Source of the DNA: CAYFLR01 sp964343805
Lineage (GTDB): Bacteria > Bdellovibrionota_B > Oligoflexia > CAYFLR01
Direction: 5' to 3'
Length of the DNA: 64,000 nucleotides
Assembly: GCA_964343805.1 (NCBI GenBank)
Contig: CAYFLR010000011.1
Location: 79,351-143,350 of the forward strand
In this document: positions 34,836-44,312 of the stretch, piece by piece
Layout of the letters: each line of letters starts with the position of its first letter
How positions within the stretch are numbered: the stretch's first letter is position 1
Notes under the pieces: model-generated
Databases searched by the model: none
Told to the model about the DNA's origin: nothing
What the model saw: only the letters and a program-made list of their open reading frames with translations
Translations under genes and position numbers: made by a program

Positions 34836-36209
34836 ATGACGACACAACACTCCACTCAACAGTTTACCGAGCTAATAGGCCAACTTTTCATCGAACTGGA
34901 AAACTATCTCAGCGAGCCACCTGCCAAGGTGATGAGGCTAAACAATCTAAAAGACCTCCAGAACAAATTGCAGATGAACTCAATCGCAGCTGATTCTAAA
35001 GAATTTCTACAAACCGTGACCCACTTTTTAGAATACAGCACGAACCTGCGTAACCCCCACTATTTGGGACATCAGGTGGCTATTCCCAATCTGGGATCTA
35101 TTTGCGCGGATCTGATTAATGGTGTGCTAAATAATTCCACCGCCGTATTTGATATGGGAGCAAGTGGAGTGGTGGTTGAGCAAGAGACTATCAAGTGGGC
35201 ACTCGACCAACTGGGGTATGATTCTAAAAAGAGTGGAGGGATATTTACACACGGTGGGTCGCTTGGTAATTTGACCGCTTTGCTGGCTGCTCGGGCTTGG
35301 AAGGATCCAAACTTTTGGCAGGAAGGCTTAAAAGAGAAGCTAGCTATTTTAGTTCCAGCTACCTCTCATTACTCAATTAAAAGGGCTGCCGCTATTTTGG
35401 GTTTAGGCGCGAATTCAGTGTTTAAACTTCCTACTGGTAATTGCGGAAAGGTGATTATTTCTGAGATTACGCCCATTCTAGCCAAAGCTAGAAGTCGGGG
35501 TTATATTCCTTTTGTCATAGTTGCTAATGCCGCCTCCACCTTAACGGGAACCTATGATGATTTAATCTCCTTCCGAAAAATAGCCGATCAAGAAAAACTC
35601 TGGCTGCATGTGGATGGAGCTCATGGGGCATCGGCAATTATCTCAGAAAAATACGGTCACCTACTAAAGGGAGTCAACCAAGCGGATTCCATTGTTTGGG
35701 ATGCTCATAAGATGCTCCAAACCTCTAGCCTTTGTGCTATGGTACTATTTAAAGAGAGTCAGAATGTTGAAAAAGTGTTTAATCAGGAAGCCAGCTACCT
35801 AAGTGATACCGAGGATGGAGTGCCGTTGGGAACCTTTCCCTTTTCTTTGGAATGTACTAAGCCGATCATAGGACTTAAACTCTATCTGACATTAATTCTT
35901 CTGGGGCAAGATCAATTGGCCAAAGACCTCGATCACCTTTATGATCGGGCGCGAGAGTTTCATGCTTACATCAAAGAGCAGCCTGACTTTGATGCGCCTA
36001 TCCTGCCGGAATCGAATATCATCTTATTTCGTAGAAAGGGGAGCAATGAACTGCAGAAAGAAATCTACCGGAATATTTTACGAGAAGGAGAATTTCATAT
36101 CTCCTTTGCTGAATATGAGGGAACTTCTTATTTACGCCTGACGATCATGAATCAGGCCAGCACTCTCACAGACATAGAGAATTTGCTTCAATATATACGT
36201 AAATCCTAG
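34836..36209 (+). CDS. Group II PLP-dependent amino-acid decarboxylase
   Basis: A 457-aa cytoplasmic enzyme of the aromatic/glutamate/diaminobutyrate decarboxylase family. The PLP-binding Lys292 is in SIVWDAHKMLQ. Upstream, HVDGAHGAS provides the Asp that contacts the pyridine N, and TSHYSIKRAAAILG provides the stacking His. GGSLGNLTALLAAR is the phosphate-binding loop. The specific substrate cannot be called. The ATG at 34836 is preferred over TTG 34800; neither has a strong Shine-Dalgarno. It is adjacent to the RAYT repeat array, which ends ~40 bp upstream. The stop codon lies 5 bp before convergent wlbA. Confidence 0.88.
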   Translation: MTTQHSTQQFTELIGQLFIELENYLSEPPAKVMRLNNLKDLQNKLQMNSIAADSKEFLQTVTHFLEYSTNLRNPHYLGHQVAIPNLGSICADLINGVLNNSTAVFDMGASGVVVEQETIKWALDQLGYDSKKSGGIFTHGGSLGNLTALLAARAWKDPNFWQEGLKEKLAILVPATSHYSIKRAAAILGLGANSVFKLPTGNCGKVIISEITPILAKARSRGYIPFVIVANAASTLTGTYDDLISFRKIADQEKLWLHVDGAHGASAIISEKYGHLLKGVNQADSIVWDAHKMLQTSSLCAMVLFKESQNVEKVFNQEASYLSDTEDGVPLGTFPFSLECTKPIIGLKLYLTLILLGQDQLAKDLDHLYDRAREFHAYIKEQPDFDAPILPESNIILFRRKGSNELQKEIYRNILREGEFHISFAEYEGTSYLRLTIMNQASTLTDIENLLQYIRKS

Positions 36210-36214
36210 ATTAA

Positions 36215-37159
36215 TTACCTTTGACAGAAGGGATGGTACTCCTCTTTGAGACCAATGGGCTTAGCTTTGCGAATGGCATAGACGAGGTCAATTGAGTTGC
36301 GAGCCTCTTCGAGTCCGAAACCTTGACCATCTAGGATGGCTTGGTAGCTGAGGGTGTGAAGGTCAGTGAAGCCTCCGCTGAATTCCATCTCTTTCCCTTC
36401 AATCGTAATGGAACGGAAGGTGCGCATATCCTTATCGGTCGCTTCTTTAGGAAGATCGTTGGCATCAATGGATAAGTACCAACGTACTCGAGCCTTTTTC
36501 AGTTCAAGGTAGCCGGCGGCACGATAGGGGTCAAAAAGATTGACTTGGTTTTTGGTGGGTTCACCAAAAATCCACATGAGCATATCAAAAAAGTGAACAC
36601 CAATATTGGTGGCTACACCACCAGACTTTTCTTCGATCCCTTTCCAAGAGTATTGGTACCATTTTCCTCGCGAGGTGATGTAGGCGAGATCGATATCGTA
36701 GATTTTATCAGCTGGTCCTTCATCGATCTCTTTTTTGAGAGCGAGAATGGTGGGGTGATGTCTTAATTGGAGGATATTGTAAATGCGTTTGTCTTGATCT
36801 TTCTCTACGGCACTTAACCCATCAATATTCCAAGGGGTGAGAACCAGCGGTTTCTCACAGATGGCATGGGCTCCCGCTCTTAAAGAAAAGCGGATATGGG
36901 AATCATGAAGGTAGTTGGGGGAGCAGATACTTACATAGTTGACCGCTTTGTCAGGGTCGTTTCTCTTAATTAATTCGATATGGCGATCAAAGCGCTCGAA
37001 TTCGGTAAAAAAGTCAGCATCGGGAAAATAGGAGTCGATTATTCCTACCGAGTCATTGTTGTCTAGGGCTACTACTAAACGGTTGCCGGTCTCTTTAATA
37101 GCTTTCATATGGCGAGGAGCTACAAAACCTGCCGCTCCGATTAAGGCAAAATTTTTCAT
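36215..37159 (-). CDS. wlbA: WlbA/WbpB-type UDP-GlcNAcA 3-dehydrogenase (Gfo/Idh/MocA family)
   Basis: A 314-aa NAD enzyme. MKNFALIGAAGFVAPRHMKA, DNNDSVGIIDSYFPDADFF and ICEKPLVLTPW (catalytic Lys103 in EKP) are closely diagnostic of WlbA/WbpB, which oxidises C3 of UDP-GlcNAc-uronate on the way to UDP-ManNAc3NAcA. I chose the ATG at 37159; a longer in-frame start at 37171 adds MEFC. It is isolated from the other pathway genes (WlbB 51017, WbpI-like 51712, WbpA 56796). It has its own upstream region of ~200 bp. Confidence 0.92.
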   Translation of the reverse strand: MKNFALIGAAGFVAPRHMKAIKETGNRLVVALDNNDSVGIIDSYFPDADFFTEFERFDRHIELIKRNDPDKAVNYVSICSPNYLHDSHIRFSLRAGAHAICEKPLVLTPWNIDGLSAVEKDQDKRIYNILQLRHHPTILALKKEIDEGPADKIYDIDLAYITSRGKWYQYSWKGIEEKSGGVATNIGVHFFDMLMWIFGEPTKNQVNLFDPYRAAGYLELKKARVRWYLSIDANDLPKEATDKDMRTFRSITIEGKEMEFSGGFTDLHTLSYQAILDGQGFGLEEARNSIDLVYAIRKAKPIGLKEEYHPFCQR

Positions 37160-37365
37160 ACAGAACTCCAAGTTTTAAAAATCGTTCTCATTCAGTTATC
37201 ACACTAAGGTTTATTATTCAACTTGAGAGCTGGGATGGCAAGAGTTTAGACCAGTATTACCCAAGAGGATAGAGCATAGCATAGATAATTAGTATAAGAC
37301 TTAGTTTTTTGTGTGATATCATGGGTTTTTGAGAACGGATAGATCCACCATTTTACGAGTATTTT

Positions 37366-37755
37366 ATGCGATATTTTAAAAAATTTCTGTTTCTTATAAC
37401 CCTGTTGTTAACGACTCTCAGCTCACTTCATGGGGAGGGAAGAAAACGAGGCTTCGAAACCGAACTGGTTCAACCCTTTATTCCTCATGTTCATACCTTT
37501 AGGCTGGCCGTGAGTGAACCAGTTATGGAGCATGACTTAGTGCTGGGAGCTTACTTAAGGCCCTATGTTAAGCATGATGGGGTGGAAGAGATCCAAGTAG
37601 GCTACACCTTTGATTTTGAGTTAGGGGGATTCTCTCTCTACTCTATTCCTCAGTTTGGTTATATGAAAGGACTTTCCACAAATATTGGTCCTCGAAAGGA
37701 TCCTGATGAGTTTGTTACAGGTGAGTGGATATTTGGGGCTTATTTATTCGATTAA
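37366..37755 (+). CDS. Small exported protein, probably outer-membrane beta-rich
   Basis: A 129-aa protein with signal peptide MRYFKKFLFLITLLLTTLSSLHG. The mature part alternates hydrophobic and polar residues (VHTFRLAVSEPV, DLVLGAYLRPYV, EIQVGYTFDFELGG, WIFGAYLFD) and ends in an aromatic residue pair, like outer-membrane beta strands. It is too short for a full barrel unless it oligomerises or is truncated. No family is named. Its last 12 bases overlap the 3' end of the convergent subtilase gene. Confidence 0.65.
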   Translation: MRYFKKFLFLITLLLTTLSSLHGEGRKRGFETELVQPFIPHVHTFRLAVSEPVMEHDLVLGAYLRPYVKHDGVEEIQVGYTFDFELGGFSLYSIPQFGYMKGLSTNIGPRKDPDEFVTGEWIFGAYLFD

Positions 37756-39289
37756 GGTTTGAGTGAGTTTATGTACTTGCAGTAAACCAAAACCATAGGC
37801 ATCATCTTTGCCAGGAGTTCCTAAGTCGAGAGTGGTTGNNNNNNNNNNCCCTAATCGTTTTATGAGCTAAACCTGGATTTGCACTCCAGGCCAAAGCCAA
37901 TCCCGCAGTGACATGAGGTGCTGCCATAGAGGTTCCACTCATAAACCTGTAGCTACTGATAGGATAATTGCGATGAGACAGGGTGGCCTGCTTGTTCAGA
38001 TGTTGGAATTGTATCTCCTTGGCATCATAGAGCCGGAGACCAATTACAGGGATCGTACTGGTGTTGCCTTCTTCTAAAGTAACGGTAAGAAAACCTTCGT
38101 GGTTATTGTAAATGACCACTCCGACCGCTCCATTTTGCTCAGCTTGGACAACTTTCTCTTGGTAGCTATTTTTTCCTCGTCGACAGAGCACTACTTTCTG
38201 TTGGTGGGGAGCATTCTGATCACAGAAATCACCATCTACAATCTCACCTTGAACCCTTTTATTGATGGAATGAGCTATGGGTTCAGAGTAAAAAATACGT
38301 CGACCCACCTTGAGAGAGATATCATGCTGCCTTGAGGTTGTACTTAGAATATCAGATCCAGCAGCTACCACTTCAATAGCATCATTTTGCTGACTAAATG
38401 GAGAAATATTAAGATTATTATCAACTGATCCTACTGAAATGACGGAAGGGTAGGATGCGGGGTAATTATAACTGGTATCTCCATCGTTGCCAGCAGAACC
38501 TATTAGGAGAATCCCCTCTTGGTAGGCCTTTGTAAGTGCCAACTCTTCGGCTTCATTCTTCTCATCTCCTCCTAAACTCATGTTGATGATATGGGCTCCA
38601 TTTTCTTTGCAGAATTCTAGTGCCGCCACCAGATCAGAGGTCTGAGTCCATTTTCCTTCATCGTTGAAGACTTTGGCGATGATGAGGCTGATTTTTCCTG
38701 GACTCACCCCCACTACACCTTGTTGATTTAGTGCGGCGTTGATAGTTCCAGCTATATGAGTTCCATGTCCGGGAACATCTATATACCAGGGGGATTCTAC
38801 CATGGATGTGCCGGCAATAAACATATGGGGATGGAAATCTTCATGATCTCGAAAGACTCCCGTGTCTATGATACAAACTCGTATTCCTTCACCGGTGATT
38901 GCATCTTGATCCAGTAGGTTGTCGAGATCTTTGTCCCAGAGTTGTCTAGCCTTGATAAGATCAATTCCATAGGGAATTCTCTCTTCCTCTATGATTTCAT
39001 CGGTGGGCAGAAAGCTTTGGTTATTGGTGGGATGTATTAAATAGCGCCTGGAATCAGGTTCTATCTTGCGAATCAGAGGGTGAGATCGCATCTTATATAA
39101 TTTATTTTGATCAAGGATGAACACTCCCGCTTGCAAGCTGGGAAAGTGAGTGTGGAGTTTTCCGCCCAGCTCTTTCACCTGATAGGCAACTTCTTTGAAA
39201 GAATTGTTTTGATAATGGATCCAGACCCGCTTTGGAGCGGCATCTAAATAACTGGTGTAAAGTAAAAAGAAGAGATAAATGAATTTCAT
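37744..39289 (-). CDS. Exported subtilisin-like protease with inserted PA domain (gap near 3' end)
   Basis: A ~515-aa protease with a signal peptide (~1-17, ending YLDAAP). Active-site residues are Asp142 (CIIDTGV), His175 (GHGTHIAG), oxyanion Asn268 (SAGNDG) and Ser454 (SGTSMAAPHVTAG). A PA domain (~345-430; VVLCRRGKNSYQEKVVQAE, AVGVVIYNN) is inserted before the serine, as in many S8 proteases, and may shape substrate choice. After the 10-N gap at 37839-37848 the natural C-terminus (TTLDLGTPGKDDAYGFGLLQ) continues in another frame to the TAA at 37744, so the frame change is a gap artefact. It is divergent from the DUF4347-like gene. Confidence 0.87.
37839..37848. other. 10-N assembly gap inside the PA-domain subtilase gene
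   Basis: Ten Ns. The coding frame differs on the two sides, so the pad length is not the true gap length. Confidence 0.97.
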
Positions 39290-39377
39290 GGGTAAAAATT
39301 ATCAGATCTCGACAGCATAGTAAACCGGGATATGTGGTACAATGAGAAGATCTACTGGAAACTCGATGGGAGGTGGT

Positions 39378-40562
39378 TTGCATAAGAGAAGATTTGTCTA
39401 TTTAGCTTTTATTGTAATTCTACTTTGGCCTTGGAGCCTGGTAAAAGCCCAAAAGTGTAACGAGATAAACCATCAATTTCATGAAGGAACCTGGAGTCGT
39501 TATAAACAAGAGGTTCTAAAGTATTGGCAAAATCAGCTCCCTCACTTTTATAAAGAACATCCAGGTAAGTTTAACAAACTTCATCAAGGGATGGATCTGA
39601 CCTACTTCACTCTTTTTCATGGAGCCAAGGTGGCCTTTGCTCCTCAGTTTTTTGCGGTGGATCTGCCTCTTTCTTTTTATAGGGCTTATAAAGGTATGAG
39701 GCATAAGGATGCGGATTATAAAAGAGCTCTCTTACTTCCGGTTGATATTGTGCAAAGGAATGGGGTTCACGTTTTAACCTATTTGATCTTGTCCAGCTTG
39801 GGATATAATTTTTCTAAATTTACCATGGAGAGCAAGGTCTATCGGGATGAAATGCTTGAATTTCTGGATCCTTTGACTTTGGCTTCCCATGAGCTAACGG
39901 TGTTCTTAATGCCCCATCAAGAGGAGTTCTATGACTATTTCCACAAGGTAAAGGCTGTCTATTATAATAATGGAGCGAAATCCCATCAAGTTAAGAAAAT
40001 CATGAATAGTCATAGCATCAGTGCTATTGCTGAATTGATGCATGTGAAAACTAAATCCTATCAATGTGTGAAAGACTTTCATATTCTTGCTCATGGCAAA
40101 CCCGGATCTTTTAATCTTGGTGATTCTGCTAGCGAGACCTCAGGGATTTTTTCTCAAAAAAGTTTGGAGCGGATGAAGCCTTATATGGGGCAAATGCCTT
40201 CCGATCTTTTCTGTGATAATGCTCGCATTATCATTCATTCTTGCACTGTGGCACGGGGTGAGGAGGGAGAGTCCTTTTTAAAACAGATAGGTGCTTTTAT
40301 TTTGCAAAATGAAGGGCAGGTGATTGCTCCTACGGTTCCTCTTGGCTTATCTGTCACTCGCAGGCAAGTTGATCAAAAAGTTAAAACACTCACTTTTGAA
40401 GATACCAGGGAAGAGAGTTTTGTTGCCCAACTCAGTTTTCATCTCCTGCTCCCGCTGCTTAACTATTTTGGAGTGCATGAGGTGATGAACTATATCCTGC
40501 ATGGAGCAGAGACCCAAAAGATCAAGTCCGTAGATATTGGTACCCAAAATAATGAAAATTAA
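39378..40562 (+). CDS. Secreted protein with DUF4347-like (caspase-fold, His/Cys) domain
   Basis: A ~394-aa protein. I chose TTG at 39378 because GGAGGTGGT lies just upstream and it yields a clean signal peptide (MHKRRFVYLAFIVILLWPWSLVKA); longer ATG starts at 39342 and 39366 are possible. The C half carries FHILAHGKPGSFNLGDS and ARIIIHSCTVARGEEGESFL followed by GQVIAPTV, matching the DUF4347 pattern of a clan-CD peptidase-like fold with a His/Cys dyad. The N half is helical and unassigned. Target and activity are unknown. It is followed by the direct-repeat region of the DUF4143 ATPase. Confidence 0.68.
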   Translation: MHKRRFVYLAFIVILLWPWSLVKAQKCNEINHQFHEGTWSRYKQEVLKYWQNQLPHFYKEHPGKFNKLHQGMDLTYFTLFHGAKVAFAPQFFAVDLPLSFYRAYKGMRHKDADYKRALLLPVDIVQRNGVHVLTYLILSSLGYNFSKFTMESKVYRDEMLEFLDPLTLASHELTVFLMPHQEEFYDYFHKVKAVYYNNGAKSHQVKKIMNSHSISAIAELMHVKTKSYQCVKDFHILAHGKPGSFNLGDSASETSGIFSQKSLERMKPYMGQMPSDLFCDNARIIIHSCTVARGEEGESFLKQIGAFILQNEGQVIAPTVPLGLSVTRRQVDQKVKTLTFEDTREESFVAQLSFHLLLPLLNYFGVHEVMNYILHGAETQKIKSVDIGTQNNEN

Positions 40563-40621
40563 TAAAAAATGGTGCCAAAAAGTATGGAAAATGCCTAAAA
40601 AATGGTACCAAAAAGTATGGA
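40563..40621. promoter_or_regulatory. Two 26-bp direct repeats upstream of the AAA/DUF4143 gene
   Basis: 40563-40588 and 40596-40621 are identical except for one base (ATGGTGCCAAAAAGTATGG versus ATGGTACCAAAAAGTATGG as their core). The period is 33 bp, about three helical turns, as expected for tandem operator sites. They lie between the DUF4347-like gene stop codon and the ATPase start. Confidence 0.6.
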
Positions 40622-40677
40622 TTTCTGCTATCCTATCTAAGAAATAAGAATAAAACTAACAATGAGTGTGAGTAGAA

Positions 40678-41979
40678 GTGGATCGTATCTTATTGAAACA
40701 ACTTGTTAATTGGCGGAATAGCTCCAAAAGAAAGCCATTGGTGTTGGACGGGGCAAGGCAGGTGGGTAAAACCTACTTATTGGAGAAGCTGTTTGGTGAA
40801 ACCTATTTTAATAAAGTGTTCAAACTAGATTTCAGGGAAAACAACGCACATACTAGAATATTCCAAGAGACTCGTGAGCCAAATCAAATTATTCGTTCCC
40901 TAGAGCTAGAATTCGGTCAGAGAGTAAATTTAGACACTGATTTGATTTTTTTTGATGAAATTGGAGAGTGCCAACCTGCGGTGGATTCCTTAAAATATTT
41001 TTGTGAGAAGATGCCCAACCTTTTTCTTTGTGCCTCTGGCTCGAATATGGGGCTATTGAACTCTTTTCCGGTGGGAAAAACAGAAAACTTAGAACTTTTT
41101 CCCTGCAATTTTTACGAGTTTTTGAAAGCCAGTAAAAAACAAATTTTGATTGAAGAATTTGAAAACCAGAGTCGCCTTTTAAAAACTCATGAAATGTTAT
41201 GGCAGATCTTGTTGGATTATTATTATGTGGGAGGAATGCCAGAAGCCGTTGAGGCTTGGTTCAACTCTTCCTCTCTACAAGAACGCATAGAACGGGTGGG
41301 AAAAATACACCAAGATTTGCTAGCGGGTTATGAACGAGATTTTGGGAAATATGGAAATAAGGTCAATGCGCTGCATATTGGTTCTGTTTATAGAAACGTA
41401 CCCATCAAATTACAAAATACTCAAGATGATTCGGTAAAACGACTAACCTTCAAAGATCTCATAAAGGGTAAGAAGCAGTACAGTGAGTTAAGAGGACCTA
41501 TTGATTGGTTGGAAAAATCAAAATTGGTATCCAAAAACTTAATCATAAAATGCCAACCTCAGACCCCTTTAATTGGTTTTACCAAACAAAATATTTTTAA
41601 ACTTTTTTATTTTGATGTGGGTCTACTGTGTCACTCTTTGGGAATTTCCTATAATGAAGTTGTCCAGCAGGGTTTCTTTCAAAAAGGCTTTATTGCAGAA
41701 AACTTTGTGCAAAATGAACTCCGAGCAATGGGAATATATCCCACTTTTTCCTGGCAAGAAGGAAAGTCAGAGATGGAGTTTATATGGAAATCAGGGGATG
41801 GGGAGTTTTATCCATTAGAAGTGAAAAGCGGAAAAAGGACGAAGGCTCAAAGCCTCAGAGTTTATAAAGAGAAATATAAACCTAATAAGACGATTAAATT
41901 AATTGGTGGGAGGGGTAGCGAAGATCCTAACACCATTGTGTGGCCACTCTACTATGTTTCTTTTCTTTCTCGTGTTTGA
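40678..41979 (+). CDS. AAA ATPase with DUF4143 C-terminal domain
   Basis: A 433-aa protein. Walker A is LDGARQVGKTYLLEKLF (residues ~22-38) and Walker B is LIFFDEIGEC, followed by the sensor-like LFLCASGSNMGLL. The C half has the DUF4143 signature, with a nuclease-like end containing ENFVQNELRA...WQEGKSEMEFIWK and PLEVKSGK. The family is widespread, often single-copy and mobile, and its function is unsettled. The start codon is GTG at 40678. It is probably autoregulated through the direct repeats just upstream. Confidence 0.87.
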   Translation: MDRILLKQLVNWRNSSKRKPLVLDGARQVGKTYLLEKLFGETYFNKVFKLDFRENNAHTRIFQETREPNQIIRSLELEFGQRVNLDTDLIFFDEIGECQPAVDSLKYFCEKMPNLFLCASGSNMGLLNSFPVGKTENLELFPCNFYEFLKASKKQILIEEFENQSRLLKTHEMLWQILLDYYYVGGMPEAVEAWFNSSSLQERIERVGKIHQDLLAGYERDFGKYGNKVNALHIGSVYRNVPIKLQNTQDDSVKRLTFKDLIKGKKQYSELRGPIDWLEKSKLVSKNLIIKCQPQTPLIGFTKQNIFKLFYFDVGLLCHSLGISYNEVVQQGFFQKGFIAENFVQNELRAMGIYPTFSWQEGKSEMEFIWKSGDGEFYPLEVKSGKRTKAQSLRVYKEKYKPNKTIKLIGGRGSEDPNTIVWPLYYVSFLSRV

Positions 41980-41991
41980 ATCTGAGAAAAG

Positions 41992-43164
41992 TCAGACTCC
42001 CGCCTCTTGTACAAATAAAGGCAGTTGAATAAAGAAAGAGGTTTCCTCCGGGTTGGACTCCACAAAAATATCACCCCCATGCAGTTGGACGATCTCTTTG
42101 GAGATTGCCAAACCGAGGCCTACTTCGGTCCCTTTGGTGGAGGGCTTGACCTGTTCATATTTATTAAAAATTGAATTAATTTTATGTTCAGGTATGGGAG
42201 GACCATCATTGGAAAAAGCGATTTGCAGCACTTCGTCAGCGGTGGTTGAAAAATTCACCTTCTCTGCTTTTAACAGGGAAATTTTTATTTTAGCATATCC
42301 ACCGGCATCTACATACTGTTTGGCGTTACTAAGGATATTACGGAAAACTTGTTCTAAGCGGTAATTATCAATTTCTATTTCTAGCGAGTCATCCGCTAAG
42401 TCATTTTCTATCAGAAGGTTGATCTCTTTATCTTCAAAACTAAAACGTTGGCTCTCTACTAAAGTAAAAAGTTTTTGAATAATGAAGGCTTTCTCTTTTT
42501 CTAATTGGAGTCCTTGAGATTCGATCTTTCCTAAATCTAAAATAGCTTTTATTAGCTCAAAAGCATAGGCAGCATGATCATTGATAATTTTTAACATTCG
42601 CTTTTGATCCTCTGGCGGGATATCCATAGTTTCCATCATTTGAAAGATGGTGAGAATATTGCCAATAGGATTCTTAAGATCATGGCTACACATGGAGAGC
42701 ATTTTGTTTTTGTTCTGATTCAATTCAAATAGAGCTTTATTTTTTTCTACCAGCTGATTTTCATAGAGCACCATATCGGTAATGTCCTTGATGTATATAA
42801 GACAGAGTCTCTTGCCATCAAGGTCTTCAATGGGATAAAGCTTGACATTTTGTTGCATGGTAATGGGGTTTTTATGGATATCAGTGGTTTCAATGGGGAA
42901 GATATACTTATGAAACATCTGAGAGAGAAAACGATAAGCGCTATGTTCAATAACATCGTTAATGATTGTTTTAACGAGGCCTTGTTTTTTTATTTCAAAG
43001 CAGGAAAAGAGATTTTTAAAAAGCAAATCTTCTTTGGTGAAATGACCTTTTTCAAGAAGCCAACTATTAACATGCAGAATGTTATATTGAGGGTCCACAA
43101 TTAAAATCCCTAAGTCGAGGGAGTCGGTAATGGGGGACTTGAGATAACTTAGTAGATCATTCAT
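41992..43164 (-). CDS. Cytoplasmic PAS-domain histidine kinase
   Basis: A 390-aa kinase with no membrane segments. The PAS domain covers ~15-125 (LGILIVDPQYNILHVNSWLLEKG). The H-box is MLSMCSHDLKNPIGNIL (His161), the N-box FRNILSNAKQYVDAGG, and the G-box GTEVGLGLAISKEIVQLHGG. It probably phosphorylates the response regulator encoded two genes upstream in the operon. It starts within the last codon of the CheC gene (ATGA overlap). The signal is unknown. Confidence 0.9.
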   Translation of the reverse strand: MNDLLSYLKSPITDSLDLGILIVDPQYNILHVNSWLLEKGHFTKEDLLFKNLFSCFEIKKQGLVKTIINDVIEHSAYRFLSQMFHKYIFPIETTDIHKNPITMQQNVKLYPIEDLDGKRLCLIYIKDITDMVLYENQLVEKNKALFELNQNKNKMLSMCSHDLKNPIGNILTIFQMMETMDIPPEDQKRMLKIINDHAAYAFELIKAILDLGKIESQGLQLEKEKAFIIQKLFTLVESQRFSFEDKEINLLIENDLADDSLEIEIDNYRLEQVFRNILSNAKQYVDAGGYAKIKISLLKAEKVNFSTTADEVLQIAFSNDGPPIPEHKINSIFNKYEQVKPSTKGTEVGLGLAISKEIVQLHGGDIFVESNPEETSFFIQLPLFVQEAGV

Positions 43165-43817
43165 TGTAATAATCCCTCTAAGTATTCGTCTAATAAATCT
43201 AGGAAAGATTTAACCGCGTTTATATTCATAGAAATAAGAAAAGACCCGTTAATCTTTTTCCCTTTAATACCAAAATAGGTTTTCACTACAATTGTGTATT
43301 TACTGCTCCCTTGATCACTAATTTGGCTGTTTAAATGCTCGATTGCCAAAATTGTTTCATCTTTTGCGGTGCTCTTTTTATTGGCGAGATAAGTAAAGTT
43401 AGGGGGCAGATATTTTAGCTCCAGTTTCAAAATATTAGAGATACTTCCAATGCAGGCATTGATCAGAGTATTTGCAATCTCTTGTAAACCATCCTTGGTC
43501 ATCTCATTGATTTGAGTAAATTCAGAATCATCAAATTGCATAAGGTTTAAAAGAGCTAAAGAAGCATCTTTAGGGAAGAGAATATGAGCAAGGCCAAATA
43601 TCTCCCCCTCAAATCCCTGTGATAATAAGATGAGGTCTAAATCTAATTCAGAACTATTAACAATGTAATCCGTAAAGGACTGATCTATAAATTTGACTTC
43701 AGGAGCTTTTAATTGAATTGGATGCTCTACAATTTCTTCCAGCTGCATAGCAGCCACACCCATCCCCTGGTTTATCACTTCACCAATAATGTCTTCTTGT
43801 TCAGGTGTTAAATTCAT
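43161..43817 (-). CDS. CheC/CheX-like phosphatase
   Basis: A 218-aa protein with two CheC-type helices: DIIGEVINQGMGVAAMQLEEIV (~9-30) and DGLQEIANTLINACIGSISNIL (~107-128). The second keeps Glu-x2-Asn, the dephosphorylation pair; the first keeps Glu-x2-Asn as well. CheC enzymes dephosphorylate CheY-like regulators. It is overlapped by 4 bp at both ends by the response regulator and kinase genes, so the three form one signalling unit without other chemotaxis genes nearby. Confidence 0.82.
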   Translation of the reverse strand: MNLTPEQEDIIGEVINQGMGVAAMQLEEIVEHPIQLKAPEVKFIDQSFTDYIVNSSELDLDLILLSQGFEGEIFGLAHILFPKDASLALLNLMQFDDSEFTQINEMTKDGLQEIANTLINACIGSISNILKLELKYLPPNFTYLANKKSTAKDETILAIEHLNSQISDQGSSKYTIVVKTYFGIKGKKINGSFLISMNINAVKSFLDLLDEYLEGLLQ

Positions 43818-44212
43818 GATTCACCTTCATTTTCTAATCCGAGCATTCTCACTATTTTCTCTTTTTTAAGGGGTTTGTTTTCCATGGATATAGGAAGATC
43901 GTAAGCATAAATTCTTTCTCTGGTACTGTTTTGCATATCAGAGGTCAAAACCACAACTTTTTCGGGGACATAATCTTTGATATTATCAAGGAGATAGAAT
44001 CCATCATATTCCGCCATCACTAAGTCGGTTATGAGGATATCAGGTTTTTCTTTGTTTAAAGTATCTACAAAAATAGCGATAAAGCAGAAAGTATCTAAAC
44101 CTTCCTGTCCATTTTTGGCTTCGAATGTCTCAAAACCGGCTTTATTGAGAAAGTTCAATAGCGCTTTGCGAATGGTCATTGAGTCTTCAACGATAAGTAC
44201 TTTTTTAGCCAT
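43814..44212 (-). CDS. Single-domain response regulator
   Basis: A 132-aa CheY-like receiver. VEDSMTIRKAL holds the acidic pair (Glu9-Asp10), ITDLVM the phospho-acceptor Asp63, VVVLTSDMQ the conserved Thr/Ser, and NKPLKKE the Lys. It has no output domain. A ~10-residue insertion before the phospho-Asp (CFIAIFVDTLNKEKP) is unusual. First gene of the RR-CheC-HK operon. Confidence 0.9.
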   Translation of the reverse strand: MAKKVLIVEDSMTIRKALLNFLNKAGFETFEAKNGQEGLDTFCFIAIFVDTLNKEKPDILITDLVMAEYDGFYLLDNIKDYVPEKVVVLTSDMQNSTRERIYAYDLPISMENKPLKKEKIVRMLGLENEGES

Positions 44213-44312
44213 TAGGAAACTCCCAAGTTAGGGGGTGAGTGGATGAAATAATAGTTAATTAATAATTATAATATATCCGGAGATAGTATTTCAATGGAAG
44301 AAGGTGAGGCAC

